Notes: generated by a model not told the origin, from the letters alone. A stretch of 64,000 nucleotides of DNA from Tachypleus tridentatus (GCF_004210375.1 NC_134834.1:15175857-15239856); one strand, 5' to 3'; numbered from the stretch's first letter, positions 11,745 through 24,263 are shown. Numbers and translations: made by a program.

Positions 11745-11940
11745 TGTTTAGTTTTTAATTTCGCACAAAGCTACTCGAGGGGCTATTTGCGCTAGCCGTC
11801 CCTAACTTAGCAGTGTGAGACTAGAGGAAATGCAGCTAGTCGTCAACACCCACCGCCAACTCTTGGGGTACTCTTTTACCAACGAATAGTGGGATTAACC
11901 GTCACATCATAACGCCCTTATGGCTGAAAGGGCTTTAGCG
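11745..11940 (-). mobile_element. Type-1 SINE without tRNA head
   Basis: Antisense tail and body are present; the element stops in GGCTGAAAGGGC with no tRNA-like head. Confidence 0.8.
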
Positions 11941-11944
11941 TTAT

Positions 11945-12890
11945 AAGCCTTAAAGACTTGTACTCTGCAACTGGGGAAAGAGGTATCCATTTTGGAACCC
12001 GCAGAAATAATTAAAACGGTGTATATTTCTTGTAATAGATATAACTATTATGATTCAAATATACTAAAATAAGATAAACATGAAATAAACATTGGAATAA
12101 ACATGAAACGGTACGAACCAATCCATCGTATCGACCATTGAACTGATTCTTCACATAAGGATTGATTTGTTGGATTCAGAATCCAGCAAAACTACGTTAA
12201 CTAAGTCAATATCTGATTTATAATATCGTAATGTTTGGTCATCAAACTCACTAACGCAGATCCTACAAGTTAACGACACTAAAATTAATAATAAACAAAA
12301 CGTTTCTTCTGTTACAACCAGAGGAATATTCTAGATTTCAGTGTTTACAAGTATAGCAGCTTCTTTGGAAATCAATATTTGGAGGGGATAGCCCCATTAC
12401 TAAACCAGTGTGTTTAACAACCAACAATAGGGGGGTGGGGAGCCTGCGATGGACTAACCTATGACTCAGGAAGAACAGGTCACCATTCTCATCTTCTTGC
12501 GCCACTTGAAACCGGAGTTTCAACACTTGTCTTGTTTGTCCCGTAAAGACATCGAAACATTTTAACTGTAACGGCGCACTACTGGGCTAGAGAATTTATA
12601 AAGTGTGTGCCAGGTTTATAAAACAATAGTAAAGAAGTCCAGGATTATGCGTGTGTTCTCGTAAACCAACAATCGAATTGTCCGAAATTAGACCAATGTG
12701 AAATTTTGACCAACAAAAGCATTTAAACGTGGAAATAGTTCTTTCTCTTGGTAATATGGTGTAAAAAAAAGAGAGAGACAGAAACACAGCCATTTAGTGT
12801 AATTTAAGTTTAAAAAAAATTAAAATTATGTTAGTAAGAATTTCAAGTGTAAAAACTTTGGAGTAATGTTTTGGAATTTGGAGCTGATAT
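11945..12890. other. No feature seen
   Basis: Short frames only; no repeat or gene signature recognised. Confidence 0.5.
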
Positions 12891-12894
12891 TAGT

Positions 12895-13146
12895 CATGGT
12901 CAGATGGGTTAAGGAGTTCTATTCGTAATCTGAGGGTCGCGGGTTCGAATCCCGGTCCCACCAAACATGCTTGCCCTTTCAGCCGTGGGTGCGTTATAAC
13001 GTTACGGTCAATCCCAATATTCGTTGGTAAAAGAGTAGCCCAAGATTTGGCGGTGGGTGGTGATGACTAACTGCCTTCACTCTAGTCTTGCACTGCTAAA
13101 TTCCCTCGTGTAACTTTGTGCGAAATTCAAACAAACAAAACAAACA
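12895..13146 (+). mobile_element. Type-1 tRNA SINE
   Basis: Head CATGGTCAGATGGGTTAAGG, B box, body, and a short deletion just before the tail. Confidence 0.88.
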
Positions 13147-13394
13147 ATCTTTTACAGCAAAATATTTTGTATTTTTTTTATATTTTGTGTTATACGTTTC
13201 TGGACGTTTTTCTCGGTAAGTTTTTAATTTTAAGAATGTTTGGAAAACGAATATGTTGAAAAATATGTTTTATTTCTTTATTATTTTATCAGCTCTACAA
13301 TAATATTTACCAAGAATTGTACTTTCTTACGTTGAAAAAAAAACACCTTAATATTATCGAAGTGGACATTAGTTTTCCCAGTTTATACCATCGA

Positions 13395-13525
13395 GCAACC
13401 GTCTTCCAGTGGACAAACGAAAAATTTATAAACTTACAAAGCTGCAATCCTGGGTTCGATTCCCCTCGGTAGATTAAGTGCAGATTGTATGGCCTGGCTC
13501 TATAAAAACAACATTAAACAAATAA
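13395..13525 (+). mobile_element. Degenerate type-2-like SINE
   Basis: CTTCCAGTGGACAAACG, then CTTACAAAGCTGCAATCCTGG and GGTTCGATTCCCCTCGG, resemble the type-2 head. Confidence 0.45.
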
Positions 13526-14047
13526 CCGTTTCATATGTTTTATTCAGTTGTAACATGCCATATATGAACGTTTTTTTATCACTATGAAAACAACAATATC
13601 AGACAAATAACAAATAAGTGTTATTTGGTTGTAACATGCAATATATGAACGATCCCTTCTTTACGATATAAAACCTTCTGAACTACATTCTAAAGAGCAG
13701 ATCTCAAGTTAGTTGGAACTCCTGGATTCGTTAACACTGATAGAAGTGAATTTCACTTTAACTTAGTGACTGGATAACGTTTTAAAACGTGTCAAGTTAT
13801 ATATCTATATACTTTTTAAACTTTGGGATAATTAGAAATTGCTCAACATTCAGTTCAATATTATACAAAGGATTGTTTACCCTGTAATAAACCTAAAACG
13901 CTAACAACAATACCAAGAACCTATGGTGTTTTCACGATATGATTAAGACTACAGCGACAAACAGGACAAGGTCAGTACCTAGGGAGGGTCACAGAAATAA
14001 CGACACCTACCGAAGAAAAAAAGTATCATTCTTTAAGGTATAATTGA

Positions 14048-14146
14048 CCAATGGGGTTACGTAATGGGGGGAAAATCCCGTTTTAATTGGTTGAATGTGT
14101 ACAGAGTAGGAGTGTTATAGGAGATCGGGAAAGAAAGATATATAAG
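14048..14146 (+). promoter_or_regulatory. Candidate nocturnin core promoter
   Basis: Ordered elements upstream of the first coding exon are CCAAT at 14048-14052, the palindrome TTACGTAA (D-box/PAR-bZIP type) at 14057-14064, GGGAAAATCCC (Rel/Dorsal kappa-B type) at 14069-14079, and TATATAAG at 14139-14146. A start site near 14170-14180 would follow, where ATAACGTCAG contains a CRE half-site. The implied 5' UTR is about 370-380 nt. This is inferred from motifs only. Confidence 0.55.
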
Positions 14147-14549
14147 GAGATATCTTGCCTTTGTTGTTTAATAACGTCAGATATTGCGTGTCGTTAAGTT
14201 GATGAACACCACTTTCAAATTCGCCTTATGTAGTTGCAGCGAAAGGTTGCATTTCTAGCCAACATTCGAATCGATATTGCTGAAATTTACTTATTCGAGA
14301 ACTGTCAGTCCGACGTTTTTGTCCTTTTCTTTTTCGTTTTGACCTTTACTTTTTCCACCCGACGTTTTGGAAGAAAAGCCAGACCACACGACAGCAGACA
14401 CTGTTTCTTCTTGCGAGGTAACGTTGCCCAGACTTTCCGTGCACTCTTGCGACCGGTTCTCTTCTTAGAAGTCGTGGGATTTGACCGAATTACTGTGGGA
14501 AGAGAATAGCATTTCATCTCCAGACATCTTGAAAGCTGTCAGTAAAACC

Positions 14550-14614
14550 ATGGCAGATCTTCAGCACAACGTGAAGATGCCTCCTCCAAAGTCTCTCTTG
14601 ATGTACCTGGTCAG
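14550..14614 (+). CDS. NOCT: Nocturnin coding exon 1
   Basis: This exon encodes 21 residues plus two bases of codon 22, starting MADLQHNVK and ending MYLV. It ends TCAG|gtaagc, a strong donor. Its phase fits the acceptor at 18271-18272, restoring Arg22. It is supported only by the splice signal, the phase and the candidate promoter upstream, because nocturnin N-termini are not conserved. Confidence 0.72.
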
Positions 14615-17600
14615 GTAAGCCGGTTTTGTTTTTTGTTTGTTTTTTACCCCTTGTACTCATAACGATTGATGTGACGTAATCTACAAATGGGTTAGGTTAC
14701 TCACGGTCTCATAAGATCCGTTTTATAACGAGGTGAAATGGATCTGGGGCACCGTTAGAGGCGTGGCTCTACGTGAGAGATAGTTTGACATCTGTTACGT
14801 AGAACTGTCACCGATTTAGTTAATACATCACGAAGACCGCGTTGATTATGTGCCAACAATGTTATACTGACACGAATACTTAAATTAACAGCATTTATGT
14901 CGCTTGTTATAATGAATAGAGTATTCAAAGCATCCCTTTGAAAGAAGAACTGACATCTCGCGTGATCAAAATTTGGCGTTATGCCAACTTCTTTAATACG
15001 TCACTGTGACGTAAGATAAGGGATGAGTCTTGGATTATAGTATGCTGGAGACAACTTTTTCGTATATGTCGTATTATCACAGAAAGTACGGTTACGCATT
15101 ATGATTGTATACAGCACTAAGTTAGTGTTAGCTAAACAATATCTTAAATTTAACCACACTTTCATGTCGTTAGCTTTCAACTGTGAAAGTGTTTGTATTT
15201 TTACTATTTAAAGCTTCAGCCATGATATTTCGGGCTCTTGCAAACAAGCCCTAAACTGGGCTTTCCACATATATTACTGTTATCTACATAAAACTCCAGT
15301 ACATTTTATCATATAACTATTACTCTTAATTATTGAATAGTGTAAACCCTTTGATTAAGTTACAACACAAACTATTAGGGCCACGAAGGGATCGAAACCC
15401 ATTCCGAACATATTCGTTTTTTCAACCGTGGGGGGGGGGCGTCATAATGGGACACACAACTACATACATTCGTTAGTAAAGATAATCCGTCATTCTCTAT
15501 ACTCTTATCACATCTAATTTTACGGACGGCTAGCGCAGATAGCCTTTACTCCGTTGAAACTGAGCTAGGATAGTAATAAAAACAATTCCTTTAAAATTGG
15601 GTACAAATAATATTGTAATACGTCACCGTCATATCTACCTTCCAGTTGGGAGAGTGTCCGAAAGGGGTACCGGAACTCTTCTCGTTAACCTCCAATTTAA
15701 GTAGCCAGACAAATCAAATATGGAGGTTTATTACTAGGGTTACGTAGTTAAGCTAAAAGAATGTTAAAGCTGTTAATTTCCAAGTTACCATGAGACCCGT
15801 TCGCGAGCCACACAGTTTATGGATACCTGACGTAATGTAATCTCGGTGCCAGGAAAACTGTGTAGGTTTAGATCAAAATTAACGATAAAAATACGAAACC
15901 CTATAATCTGAGCGCTTCCGCAAGATGGGCCTTTCTTTATCAGGATCCAACTGAGAAAGAGTTGTACTTTTTGAGTCGAGACTTTGGTACTGTTGCGAAT
16001 TTCTGAAGTCTGCGAAAAATAACAAACGAAACGGAATGTGATAAAGAGGCTGATAAACATAACAGTTTGTGACGATGAGGGTCCATCTGTGAAAGTTCGT
16101 CAGTCTTAAAACTAGATTAATTAGTACCTCAAATCGACGATAGAGGAGTTTCAGATGAGATGTTTTATATAAAAAAAAAGTCTTTTAAAGTTCGACTACA
16201 GCTTGTCATATATTAAAAACAAAAAAGATGTATTTGGGGGTCCATAACCTCACACAACGTGTCCACCACAGGGATGGTACTGGAAATGTATTTTTAGAGT
16301 TACCAGCAGGGGAAGGGGCAGAAATTGGTTTCACTGTTGTTCTGAAATTGTTGTACGCTACGCAACGTAAAGGTTGTTCATGAACACGAACCGTTTCCGG
16401 TGCGCAATGTGCTATCGACATTCGTGTCCATCTCTGTTGTTCCGTTAACTAGGTTATTGTAATTTAAGACTGCACACTTCATTTTCGACGTGTTTATCTT
16501 TACGATTGTTACACTCCATTGGACTTGCCGACTACATTATTTAATCTGAATATTTAGAGTTTTAATTCTTTACTTTAATTTCAGTTGTATTTAACTATTA
16601 AAACAGTAACGTATAAAGCGAAGTTTGTTTGTTTATTGTTGTCATAACCAATCTCGTACAACTTTTCATTTCCTTTGAAAATAAGCCACCGATTTGATTT
16701 TGTTTTCAATTATGTAAACAGTATGTTTATACACAATGGTTCAGTTAATTGTAATAAAGGATGCAGCAGTAACATTCATATGAAACAATAATAAGAGATA
16801 ACGGTGACTAAACAACAACAGTTTTCATTGGTTGGTTTAATACGAAGAGATAACAGTGACTAAACAACAACAGTTTTCATTGGTTGGTTTAATACGAAGA
16901 GATAACGGTGACTAAACAACAACGGTTTTCATTGGTTGGTTTAATACGAAGAGATAACAGTGACTAAACAACAACAGTTTTCATTGGTTGGTTTAATACG
17001 AAGAGATAACAGTGACTGAACAACATCAGTTTTCATTGGTTGGTTTAATACGAAGAGATAACAGTGACTGAACAACATCAGTTTTCATTGGTTGGTTTAA
17101 TAAGTAACAATTTATATCGAAACATTCTTTGCTCTCTTTCAGAGCCGAACAATAATTTAAAGTTAAAACCTCAAGTTTAAAATAAACTTTTTATAAAGTT
17201 TAAGATCAAGGCTTAGTGTTGAATATTATCATTTTAGTGTACGTTATAAAATAAAATGTAATTAACGTTTGGAAACTGTAAGGCAAAGAAATATAAAAAT
17301 CAAATATCATTACCAGTCCCTGTTGTCCTAATTAAAACTTGTAACAGATAAGTTATGTTGGCATAACATCCAAACGCTTGGTGTATACCCCATCTTTCAC
17401 ACAAGACCCAGACGCCGATGTCTCAAATTAGCTTGCAGCTAAGAATCAGTTAAGCCTTAAAAGTTGAGTGCTTTAACCCACAACGTTCGAACACCCACTG
17501 CCTTTGGCAGTCTGACGCGAGTTGTGGGAAGGCAGTTACCATTAATATTTAGATAAAGCCTTAGGGTAGAAACAAATCACCCTAAGTTTCTAGACTACAA

Positions 17601-20600
17601 AACTCTCTCAACTTTCATCCTTTTACGAGATATATAAAAATGCAAAAAAATTCTCATTGCAGAAATATATGGCCTTCCACCTACAAGAGTACCAACCTCC
17701 GCCATTTTATTTAACAATTGCAAAGTGATATTAAACAGAACTAATATCTTTACCTTAAGAGCTTCAAGCACCGCCCATTCATATCCCTTACTCTTGAAAA
17801 TTTGTTGCGTGAGATGAAATAAGCCCACTGACTTGAAGTTGGTCTTTCCGTCTCTGTAAACTGAACAAAATAGCTATCTTAGTGACTTACGTCAAGAATA
17901 ACCAGGAAAGACCTCTCTGTTCTCATGGTTTCCGTAATCGACAATTTACTTCTGAAAATAATTTCAATATATGCTAGTCCCTTATGACCACTATTTGCAA
18001 TCCTTTTGTGAATATTTGAACAATAATAATTATTTAATGACCACAGATATTATACATTATGAGTTTTAATTATGATAATGAGGACCGCTGACTGAAAAGT
18101 TAATTTTGAATCTCTTCGTAATGTTTTTGGTTTATATTAATTTCATCTTTTATTGTTTTGTAGTGCTGTTTAAGAGCGCCACCTATTTACAGTTAATGTA
18201 TTTAATGGCCTAAGAATTACCGCTTTATTTATGCACGTGTGTTGCTGCTAATGGTGGTGTATACGTTTGCAGGATGGGCAGTTTTACTTCTGGGCAAAAG
18301 TTCCTGAACGAAGATACAGAAGACAATGATTTGGATGTTCCAGAACATTCAAGTCGGGAACAACTTTTAAACAGGTGCAATGAGGAGCTGGCCCACCTCC
18401 CTCCGTTAATTAAACGTTCATTTCGGGCCTCACACAGTCTTCCAGGTTCCTCTCAGGAAGCGGGGACAGAAGATATCCCATCTTGTGAACCAGAAGCCAT
18501 TCGCGTCATGCAATGGAACATACTCTCTCAATGTAAGCTACCGTCTTTAAGACTAGTATTAGTACGAATACATTTTTCTTGTTTTTTTAAACATCTTAAA
18601 AGGTATGGCTAGATCTACCCGAGGACTACAGAGGACTAACTCGCCTAAGACTGGGAGACTTGTAATCTAAATAGCGACGCCATGTCTGTAAAGCTTGATT
18701 GTGTATTGATAGGTTGTAAGTCTCCAAAATAAATCGGGTTTAAACAAGAGGGCATGCTAAAAAGTTGCAAAACTTAATTCTTTTAAGCAACACTAGAATA
18801 AATTAATTTATTAGACCTTGGTCGGGGTCAAATACAACTATCAAAAGGGTTTGACCTCCTGAGTCCAAAACTGTAATTAGATCTCGAATCTGTCAAGAGA
18901 TAACGGATCTATAAGATGAAAGTTTCTTTGTTTGTTTTTGAATTTCGCACAGTTACACGAGGGCTATCTGTGCTAGCCGTCCCTAATTTAGCAGTGTAAG
19001 ACTAGAGGGAAGGCAGCTAGTCATCACCACCCACCGCCAACTCTTGGGCTACTCTTTTACCAACGCGACTCTCAGATTACGAGTCGAACGGGCCATGAAA
19101 GTCTGTACTTAAAACAACTTAGAACCGTTCTTTGAGCTAATATGCCGCGGCAAAAAAAAAAAATACGTGCATTATGCTTATTAGCAGTTCATACTTGTTC
19201 TAATTAATCAACAATTTATTTTAGCATTAAAAAATTACTCTTGGACAGTTTTTAATTAATTTTTTTTAAAATAAATATCTTAAAAGTAAGCCGTATACAC
19301 CACTAGCCCCAAATATAGTAAGCATAAGTGTAAGTAAATATAGTGTGCTAAGCCAATCTTGCGAGATAAATCATTAAAATACATACAGGAAACCTCAAAC
19401 TAATTAACTTCCTAGGGGCCCCCCGACATGGCCAGGTGGGTTAAGGCACTAGACTGGTAATCCGAGGGTCGCGGGTTCGAATCACCGTCACACCAAACAT
19501 TCGCGCCCTTTCAGCCGTGGGGTCGTTATAATGTTTACGGTCAATCCCACTATGCATTGGTAAAAGAGTAGCTCAAGAGTTGGGGGTAGGTGGTGATGAC
19601 TAGCTGCCTTCCCTCTAGTCTTACACTACTAAATGAGGGACGGCTAGCACAGATAGCCCTCGTGTAGCTTTGCGCGAAATCCAAAAAACAAACTACCTTG
19701 GTCCTCCCTCTGAGAAATAAATTGAAGTTGTAAAATTTATCTTTTTAATGTAATTTATATAATTGTCTGGTTAGTTTACCTCTCCTACTCTTCAGTAAAT
19801 TCAATTTTAGCTATTTCAGAATTCGAAACAAGCTCGTTTTTTTTTGTCTACTCAAAGAAATTAAATCGGGGGTTAAAAATCATATCAATGTGGACACACT
19901 ACCAGAAATGGTTCATCGATTTCTAGAAACCCACGCAACTCGATGTCTTGCTTTATTTGTAATCAAAATGGTACTCGCTTTAACAATCAATTTGATCCAA
20001 CCTCAGCACTGTGGCTTAGCTCTGAAATGCCCGCTAGTACAACGTCTACGGATTTACAACCCTAAAATCAGGGGTTTGTTCCACTCGATGGGCTCAGCAG
20101 ATAGCCCTATGTGGCTTTGCTGTAAGAAAAGTAAAGCATAACTCTGAAGTGTTGTTTCTTATTCAGAAATTCATAATAAAGTCAGAAACCGGAAAAAAAA
20201 AATCGATCACTGGAGCACGTAAAGAAACAATCGAAATTTCTCCAAATAATAATAATAAACTGGCGTGTATACATTTTGTATAAGGTCTTCTAATCCGTGT
20301 ACTCGCTCGAGATTTCAATGCAATATAAAGTTTGTGATAAATAGTCTTGTTTACCTAGAAATTAATTATTATGCACGTTTGTTACGTAACATTTGGTTAT
20401 CGGTTTTATGATTCAAACGAACCCCAACTAAAATGTGATGCTATCACATGTGATTATTACGTTACTGCGTTGCTTTTAGTCCAAGGATTCCGCAAGTGAA
20501 ATGGGGAATATGGATCACTCAAGGTGAAGAAACTCAACTTTCCATTGTCGTTAACCATGAACCCGATCGAGGGATGGGGTACCTGTGGGAAACGGGTTTA

Positions 20601-21831
20601 CTAAGTCTGTCCGGTGAGGACCAACGAGTTTTTAAAGTTCTGAATTTTTTTTTGAATAATGTTATACTTGAATTCCCTTTCGTGGAAACTCTTATTGTAG
20701 TTTTGTTATTGATTTTATCCGTTCTAGCAACTTAAAATTAGATCCCGGTTACTTTAATAGTATGATGACAATGATCGAACACAGAGGGCAGCACTATAAA
20801 GACTCAATAAATATTTATGTTTTCAAACTATATTTTGTATTAATATTTTAAGGAATTCTAACAAGATAAAATGCTAATAGAAATGAGCAACTTCCTTTTC
20901 GCTAAAAATTAGGTTTCAAATTTTGATTATATTTAGACGGATCAATGAATGCATAAAACCCCTTACCATTTAATTAACATAAATCTTTGACCATGGCTTT
21001 CATTGTTCGTTTTGTTTAGCCCTCGGACAGAAACACGACAATTTTGTGGCTTGTCCAGAGGAAGCCTTGAATTGGAGAACACGACGCTGGAGGATGTTGG
21101 AAGAGATCCTCCTTTATAAAGCGGATATCTTGTGCTTCCAGGAGGTGGATCATTTTAATTTTCTCAAAAAGACACTTGGAGCTTTAGGTTTCACCGGAAC
21201 ATTTTTTCCCAAACCAGACTCCCCTTGCTACTATATTAAAGGAAACAATGGCCCTGACGGCTGTGCCATTTTCTATAACACCAATAAGTTTGATTTACTC
21301 AGAACTGAGACCCGGGTGTTGGAGGTTTGTACTTGTCAGTCCAATCAGGTGGTCATCCTCTGCACCTTTCGTCGGAAGATGGATAGTCGCGAGTTTTGCG
21401 TAGCGACTACACATCTGAAGGCCCGCCAGGGGGCGCTACTTGCGACCTTGAGGAACGAGCAGGGAAAAGATCTTTTGGAATTGGTAAAGGGACACTATGA
21501 CCGTAGACCAGTAATAATTACTGGTGATTTTAATGCTGAATCCACAGAACCAGTGTGGAGAACCATGACCACGTGCCTTAAGCCAAGACTGGATAGTGCC
21601 TATGCGCACTACAGCAATCGCTATGAAGAACCTCCTTACACCACCTGGAAGATCCGGGAAGAAGGGGAGTTCTGCCACACCTTAGATTACATCTTCTTTG
21701 ATAAGGACTCTCTGGAACTGGATTCTTTACTGGATCTCCCTCGAGAAGAAGACATCGGCGAAGACCGCGTACCTTCCTTTAGGTATCCTTCCGACCACTT
21801 CTCTCTAGTCTGCGACTTTTGCTTCAAGTGA
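14550..21831 (+). CDS. NOCT: Nocturnin, three coding exons (14550-14614, 18273-18532, 21020-21831)
   Basis: Nocturnin is an EEP-fold (endonuclease/exonuclease/phosphatase) metal-dependent phosphatase of the CCR4 family. Animal members remove the 2'-phosphate of NADP(H) and are rhythmically expressed; Drosophila curled is the insect orthologue. Joining the three exons (65+260+812 nt) gives 378 residues and a stop with consistent phases. Visible motifs: RVMQWNIL with Asn104, QEVDH with metal-ligand Glu150, FFPKP about 171-175, NNGPDG 184-189, THLKAR 239-244, GDFNAE with Asp278 and Asn280, TTWKIR with Arg321, HTLDY with Asp331, and terminal SDH with His368. These match human E195, D324, N326, R367, D377 and H414, so the enzyme looks intact. 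The region before residue 95 is poorly conserved and acidic. The start is the first ATG of exon 1; Met23 at the start of exon 2 is an alternative. Introns carry SINEs and a 52-bp minisatellite. Identity is very secure; the first exon is less so. Confidence 0.95.
15378..15565 (+). mobile_element. Old type-1 SINE in nocturnin intron 1
   Basis: Diverged B box GATCGAAACCCATTCCG, then a TTCAACCGTGGGGG block and tail TACGGACGGCTAGCGCAGAT. Confidence 0.65.
16793..17103. repeat. Minisatellite, 52-bp unit, 6 copies (nocturnin intron 1)
   Basis: The unit reads AGAGATAACAGTGACTAAAC, then AACAACAGTTTTCATTGGTT, then GGTTTAATACGA. Copies are almost identical, so expansion is recent. Confidence 0.93.
18273..18532 (+). 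CDS. NOCT: Nocturnin coding exon 2
   Basis: The acceptor is tacgtttgcag and the donor is CAAT|gtaagc. It encodes residues 22-108 plus one base of codon 109, including an acidic linker, an LPPLIKRSF segment and the start of the EEP domain (RVMQWNIL). Its first full codon is ATG in the context MGSFTSGQ. Confidence 0.93.
18930..19096 (-). mobile_element. Type-1 SINE, internally deleted (nocturnin intron 2)
   Basis: Antisense tail and body to ACCAACG, then directly CTCAGATTACGAGTCGAACG; the middle is lost. Confidence 0.85.
19419..19692 (+). mobile_element. Type-1 tRNA SINE (nocturnin intron 2)
   Basis: Full length, intact A and B boxes, tail CGCGAAATCCAAAAAACAAAC. Confidence 0.9.
20028..20137 (+). 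mobile_element. Type-2 SINE variant (nocturnin intron 2)
   Basis: CCGCTAGTACAACG, CAGGGGTTTGTTCCACTCG, then CAGCAGATAGCCCTATGTGG; closely related to 23437-23545. Confidence 0.7.
21020..21831 (+). CDS. NOCT: Nocturnin coding exon 3 (catalytic domain)
   Basis: The acceptor is ttttgtttag. The first codon is completed as Ser109, giving SLGQKHDNFVACPEEAL. The exon runs to TGA at 21829-21831 and carries nearly the whole EEP domain with the Glu150, Asp278, Asn280, Asp331 and His368 positions. Confidence 0.96.
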
Positions 21832-22426
21832 TAGTTTAAGTGATAGACAAGCGGCTGTATATATAAGTCACATTACGCCAAGACAGGTAAAGTGGAATTC
21901 GTGTCCAACTTGGGAGGAGGGGAGAATATATCCTTGTAGTGGAACTCGGGTTGCTACAAGCGTCAGCTCTGTGTGTTTGTGTCCACTGAACACCGAACTG
22001 TACTTTCGTTAGTTCCTAAGGGAAACCAAGCAAGAAAAACTATTTTAACCACATCAGTGTTACAGTGTATGGGAACAGGTATCATCATGATTATTTGTTT
22101 TACATGTGTGTATAATTTTACTATTTTATTCCACGACATGATAAAACAAGTGCAATTTGACGTGTGAATTTAAATTCACAAACGTGTTTTTTACTTGAGT
22201 GTGTGTGTGTGTACTCATCTGATGCACTGAAAACTTGACCACGTTGTTAAATGTTAATCAGTAATTACTGTTTTATCGAAAGTACACGATAAATTGGTCA
22301 AATCTGACATTAGAATTACTCTGTACATTTGTTTACATTTCACAGACTTATTTAAACGTTTCTTCACTATCGTTTAAACCACATGAAGCTATTCCTCGAT
22401 GGGGATTGGTTTTCGTTTCAAACTTG

Positions 22427-22438
22427 AGTCACGTGACT
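22427..22438. promoter_or_regulatory. Palindromic E-box in the nocturnin 3' region
   Basis: AGTCACGTGACT is a 12-bp perfect palindrome with the canonical CACGTG core bound by bHLH factors such as CLOCK/CYCLE or MITF/TFEB types. It falls inside the inferred 3' UTR, so a regulatory role is uncertain. Confidence 0.35.
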
Positions 22439-22635
22439 TGAGTACAGCGTGTTTTGAACGCCATCTGCAAGGATGCTAGGAATTCAAATGAACTAAGTAA
22501 CAGCAACCTTTGTCCACTTTAAGGTTTACGTTCGTGTGTGGAAACATTTCTTTTTTATAGCATTTCTATGAATTGTTAAGTTTTTTTTATGTTTTTTATT
22601 TAAGTTCTTGTTTGTTTTCTTGAATGATTTGATAA

Positions 22636-22641
22636 AATAAA
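22636..22641 (+). promoter_or_regulatory. Candidate nocturnin polyadenylation signal
   Basis: AATAAA lies about 805 nt after the nocturnin stop and is followed within about 45 nt by GT-rich sequence. A second AATAAA is at 22792-22797. Which one is used cannot be told from sequence. Confidence 0.45.
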
Positions 22642-22659
22642 ACCAATTGCAGAAACAAC

Positions 22660-23080
22660 TTTCGCGTGCACGTCGTCTCGAGTTTCATTCTCACGTGGAC
22701 AATTGCACGACCTCATATTAAAAACTGTCACAACATCTGATCACTTGGAATGTAAACATTTTCTCTTTGTAGGTGTGTGTGTTCCATTTTAAATAAAACT
22801 TGAAAGTTTGAAGAGGTTTAGCTTTTGTGGGTTTTTTTCTAGAACTCCATTATTTGTTCGGTAATTCGGATGCTCCTTTGAGTTACAATTTTTAAACATG
22901 TTTCGTTGCTAAAGAGCTGTGTGAAGAAATAGTTTAATCGAAACTGTTATTTTAACATTGTGACAAACAAGTAATCAATAATAGAAAAAAAATATTAGGG
23001 TTAACTTAGATCGTCTTATTTTTAAGTCCGTTATTAAGTACTCAACCTGGTATCACGCGAAAGACCTCGTCGGCGGTATT
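22660..23080. other. Nocturnin downstream spacer
   Basis: Contains the second AATAAA (22792-22797); otherwise nothing seen. Confidence 0.5.
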
Positions 23081-23081
23081 C

Positions 23082-23355
23082 TGTTTGTTTGTTTTTGAAA
23101 TTCGCACAAAGCTACTCCAGGGCTATCTGTGCTAGCCGTCCCTAATTTAGCAGTGTAAGACTAGAGGGAAGGCAGCTAGTCATCACCACCCACCGCCAAC
23201 TCTTGGGCTACTATTTTAGCAACGAAAAGTGGGATTGATCGTAACATAACGCCTCCACGGCTGAAAGGGCGAGCATGTTTGGTGCGACCGAGATGCGAAC
23301 CCACGGCCCTCAGATTACGAGTCACTCGCCTTAACTTCTTGGCCATGCCGGGCCC
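23082..23355 (-). mobile_element. Type-1 tRNA SINE
   Basis: Antisense, full length from (GTTT)n to GGCCATGCCGGGCC. Confidence 0.9.
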
Positions 23356-23436
23356 GGTATTTTATCATTTTGCATGTTTTCGTATATTATTTTATGAAAA
23401 TAATTTCTAAGTCCGGTCGTTTTAACAATAAATTAG

Positions 23437-23545
23437 TTGGGCCCCCGCTATTACAACGCAAAAATCAGGGGTTCGATTTCCCTCGGTGGGCTCAGCAGAT
23501 AGCCCGATGTGGCTTTGCTATAAGAAAACACACACACACACACAA
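23437..23545 (+). mobile_element. Type-2 SINE variant with (CA)n tail
   Basis: CCCGCTATTACAACGC, CAGGGGTTCGATTTCCCTCGG, GCAGATAGCCCGATGTGG, then a CA microsatellite as tail. Confidence 0.75.
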
Positions 23546-24263
23546 ATTAGTTCGTTTTTTAACGTTTATACAAGCTTGTGCCTTGTTGTGACTTCTAGGT
23601 CTAAGTTTACGACTGAAATACCTTACCAGTGGTACTTCGAATGACATAAAAATAAACTTACAATTTCATGGCAAATCGATCGTGTAAGTGGACACAAGTA
23701 ATATCGTCTAACAGTAGTTGAAATACTTCACTAGAACTAAATTGAAGAACCTGCATGCATTCCACCGACTGAAATCAATTATTCGGTATTTCATTGATTC
23801 ACCAATAGCTTAACTACGTAACTGGCTGAGTAACTTGTATTTATACCTGATGCATACCCTCTGGATATTCATCGAAGTTACCACATTGATATGATTTAGG
23901 AACGTCTAGATATTCTAGGCTTATTTCTATGAACGTTTCGGTCTTAACATCGTGAGCTCTCTAATCAACGTTTAAGTTAAAACATTGAAAATATAGCTTA
24001 CAACACTGAAGCATTTATAAAAACAATGTCGAGCATTTATCCAGGAAATATTTAGAACGAAACGAATATAACCTTACGAGTTGTACAAAGCGGAGGGGGG
24101 TAGATTATAGTTTTGTGGGTGGCTAATTAAGTGAGAAATTACGTAAGGCTTGGTGAAAACACAAGGTGACCTATAGTGTGGATTGTACGTGTAAACACCA
24201 TAAATCATCGTGTTACGTTATTTATATACAGTTTACTAGTGATTAAAGGAAGCGTTTTGTCAG

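Noticed and set aside
14234-14509. 91-codon frame upstream of nocturnin
   Set aside because: It starts at TTG and lies in the inferred 5' UTR; an overlapping antisense frame is also open by composition.
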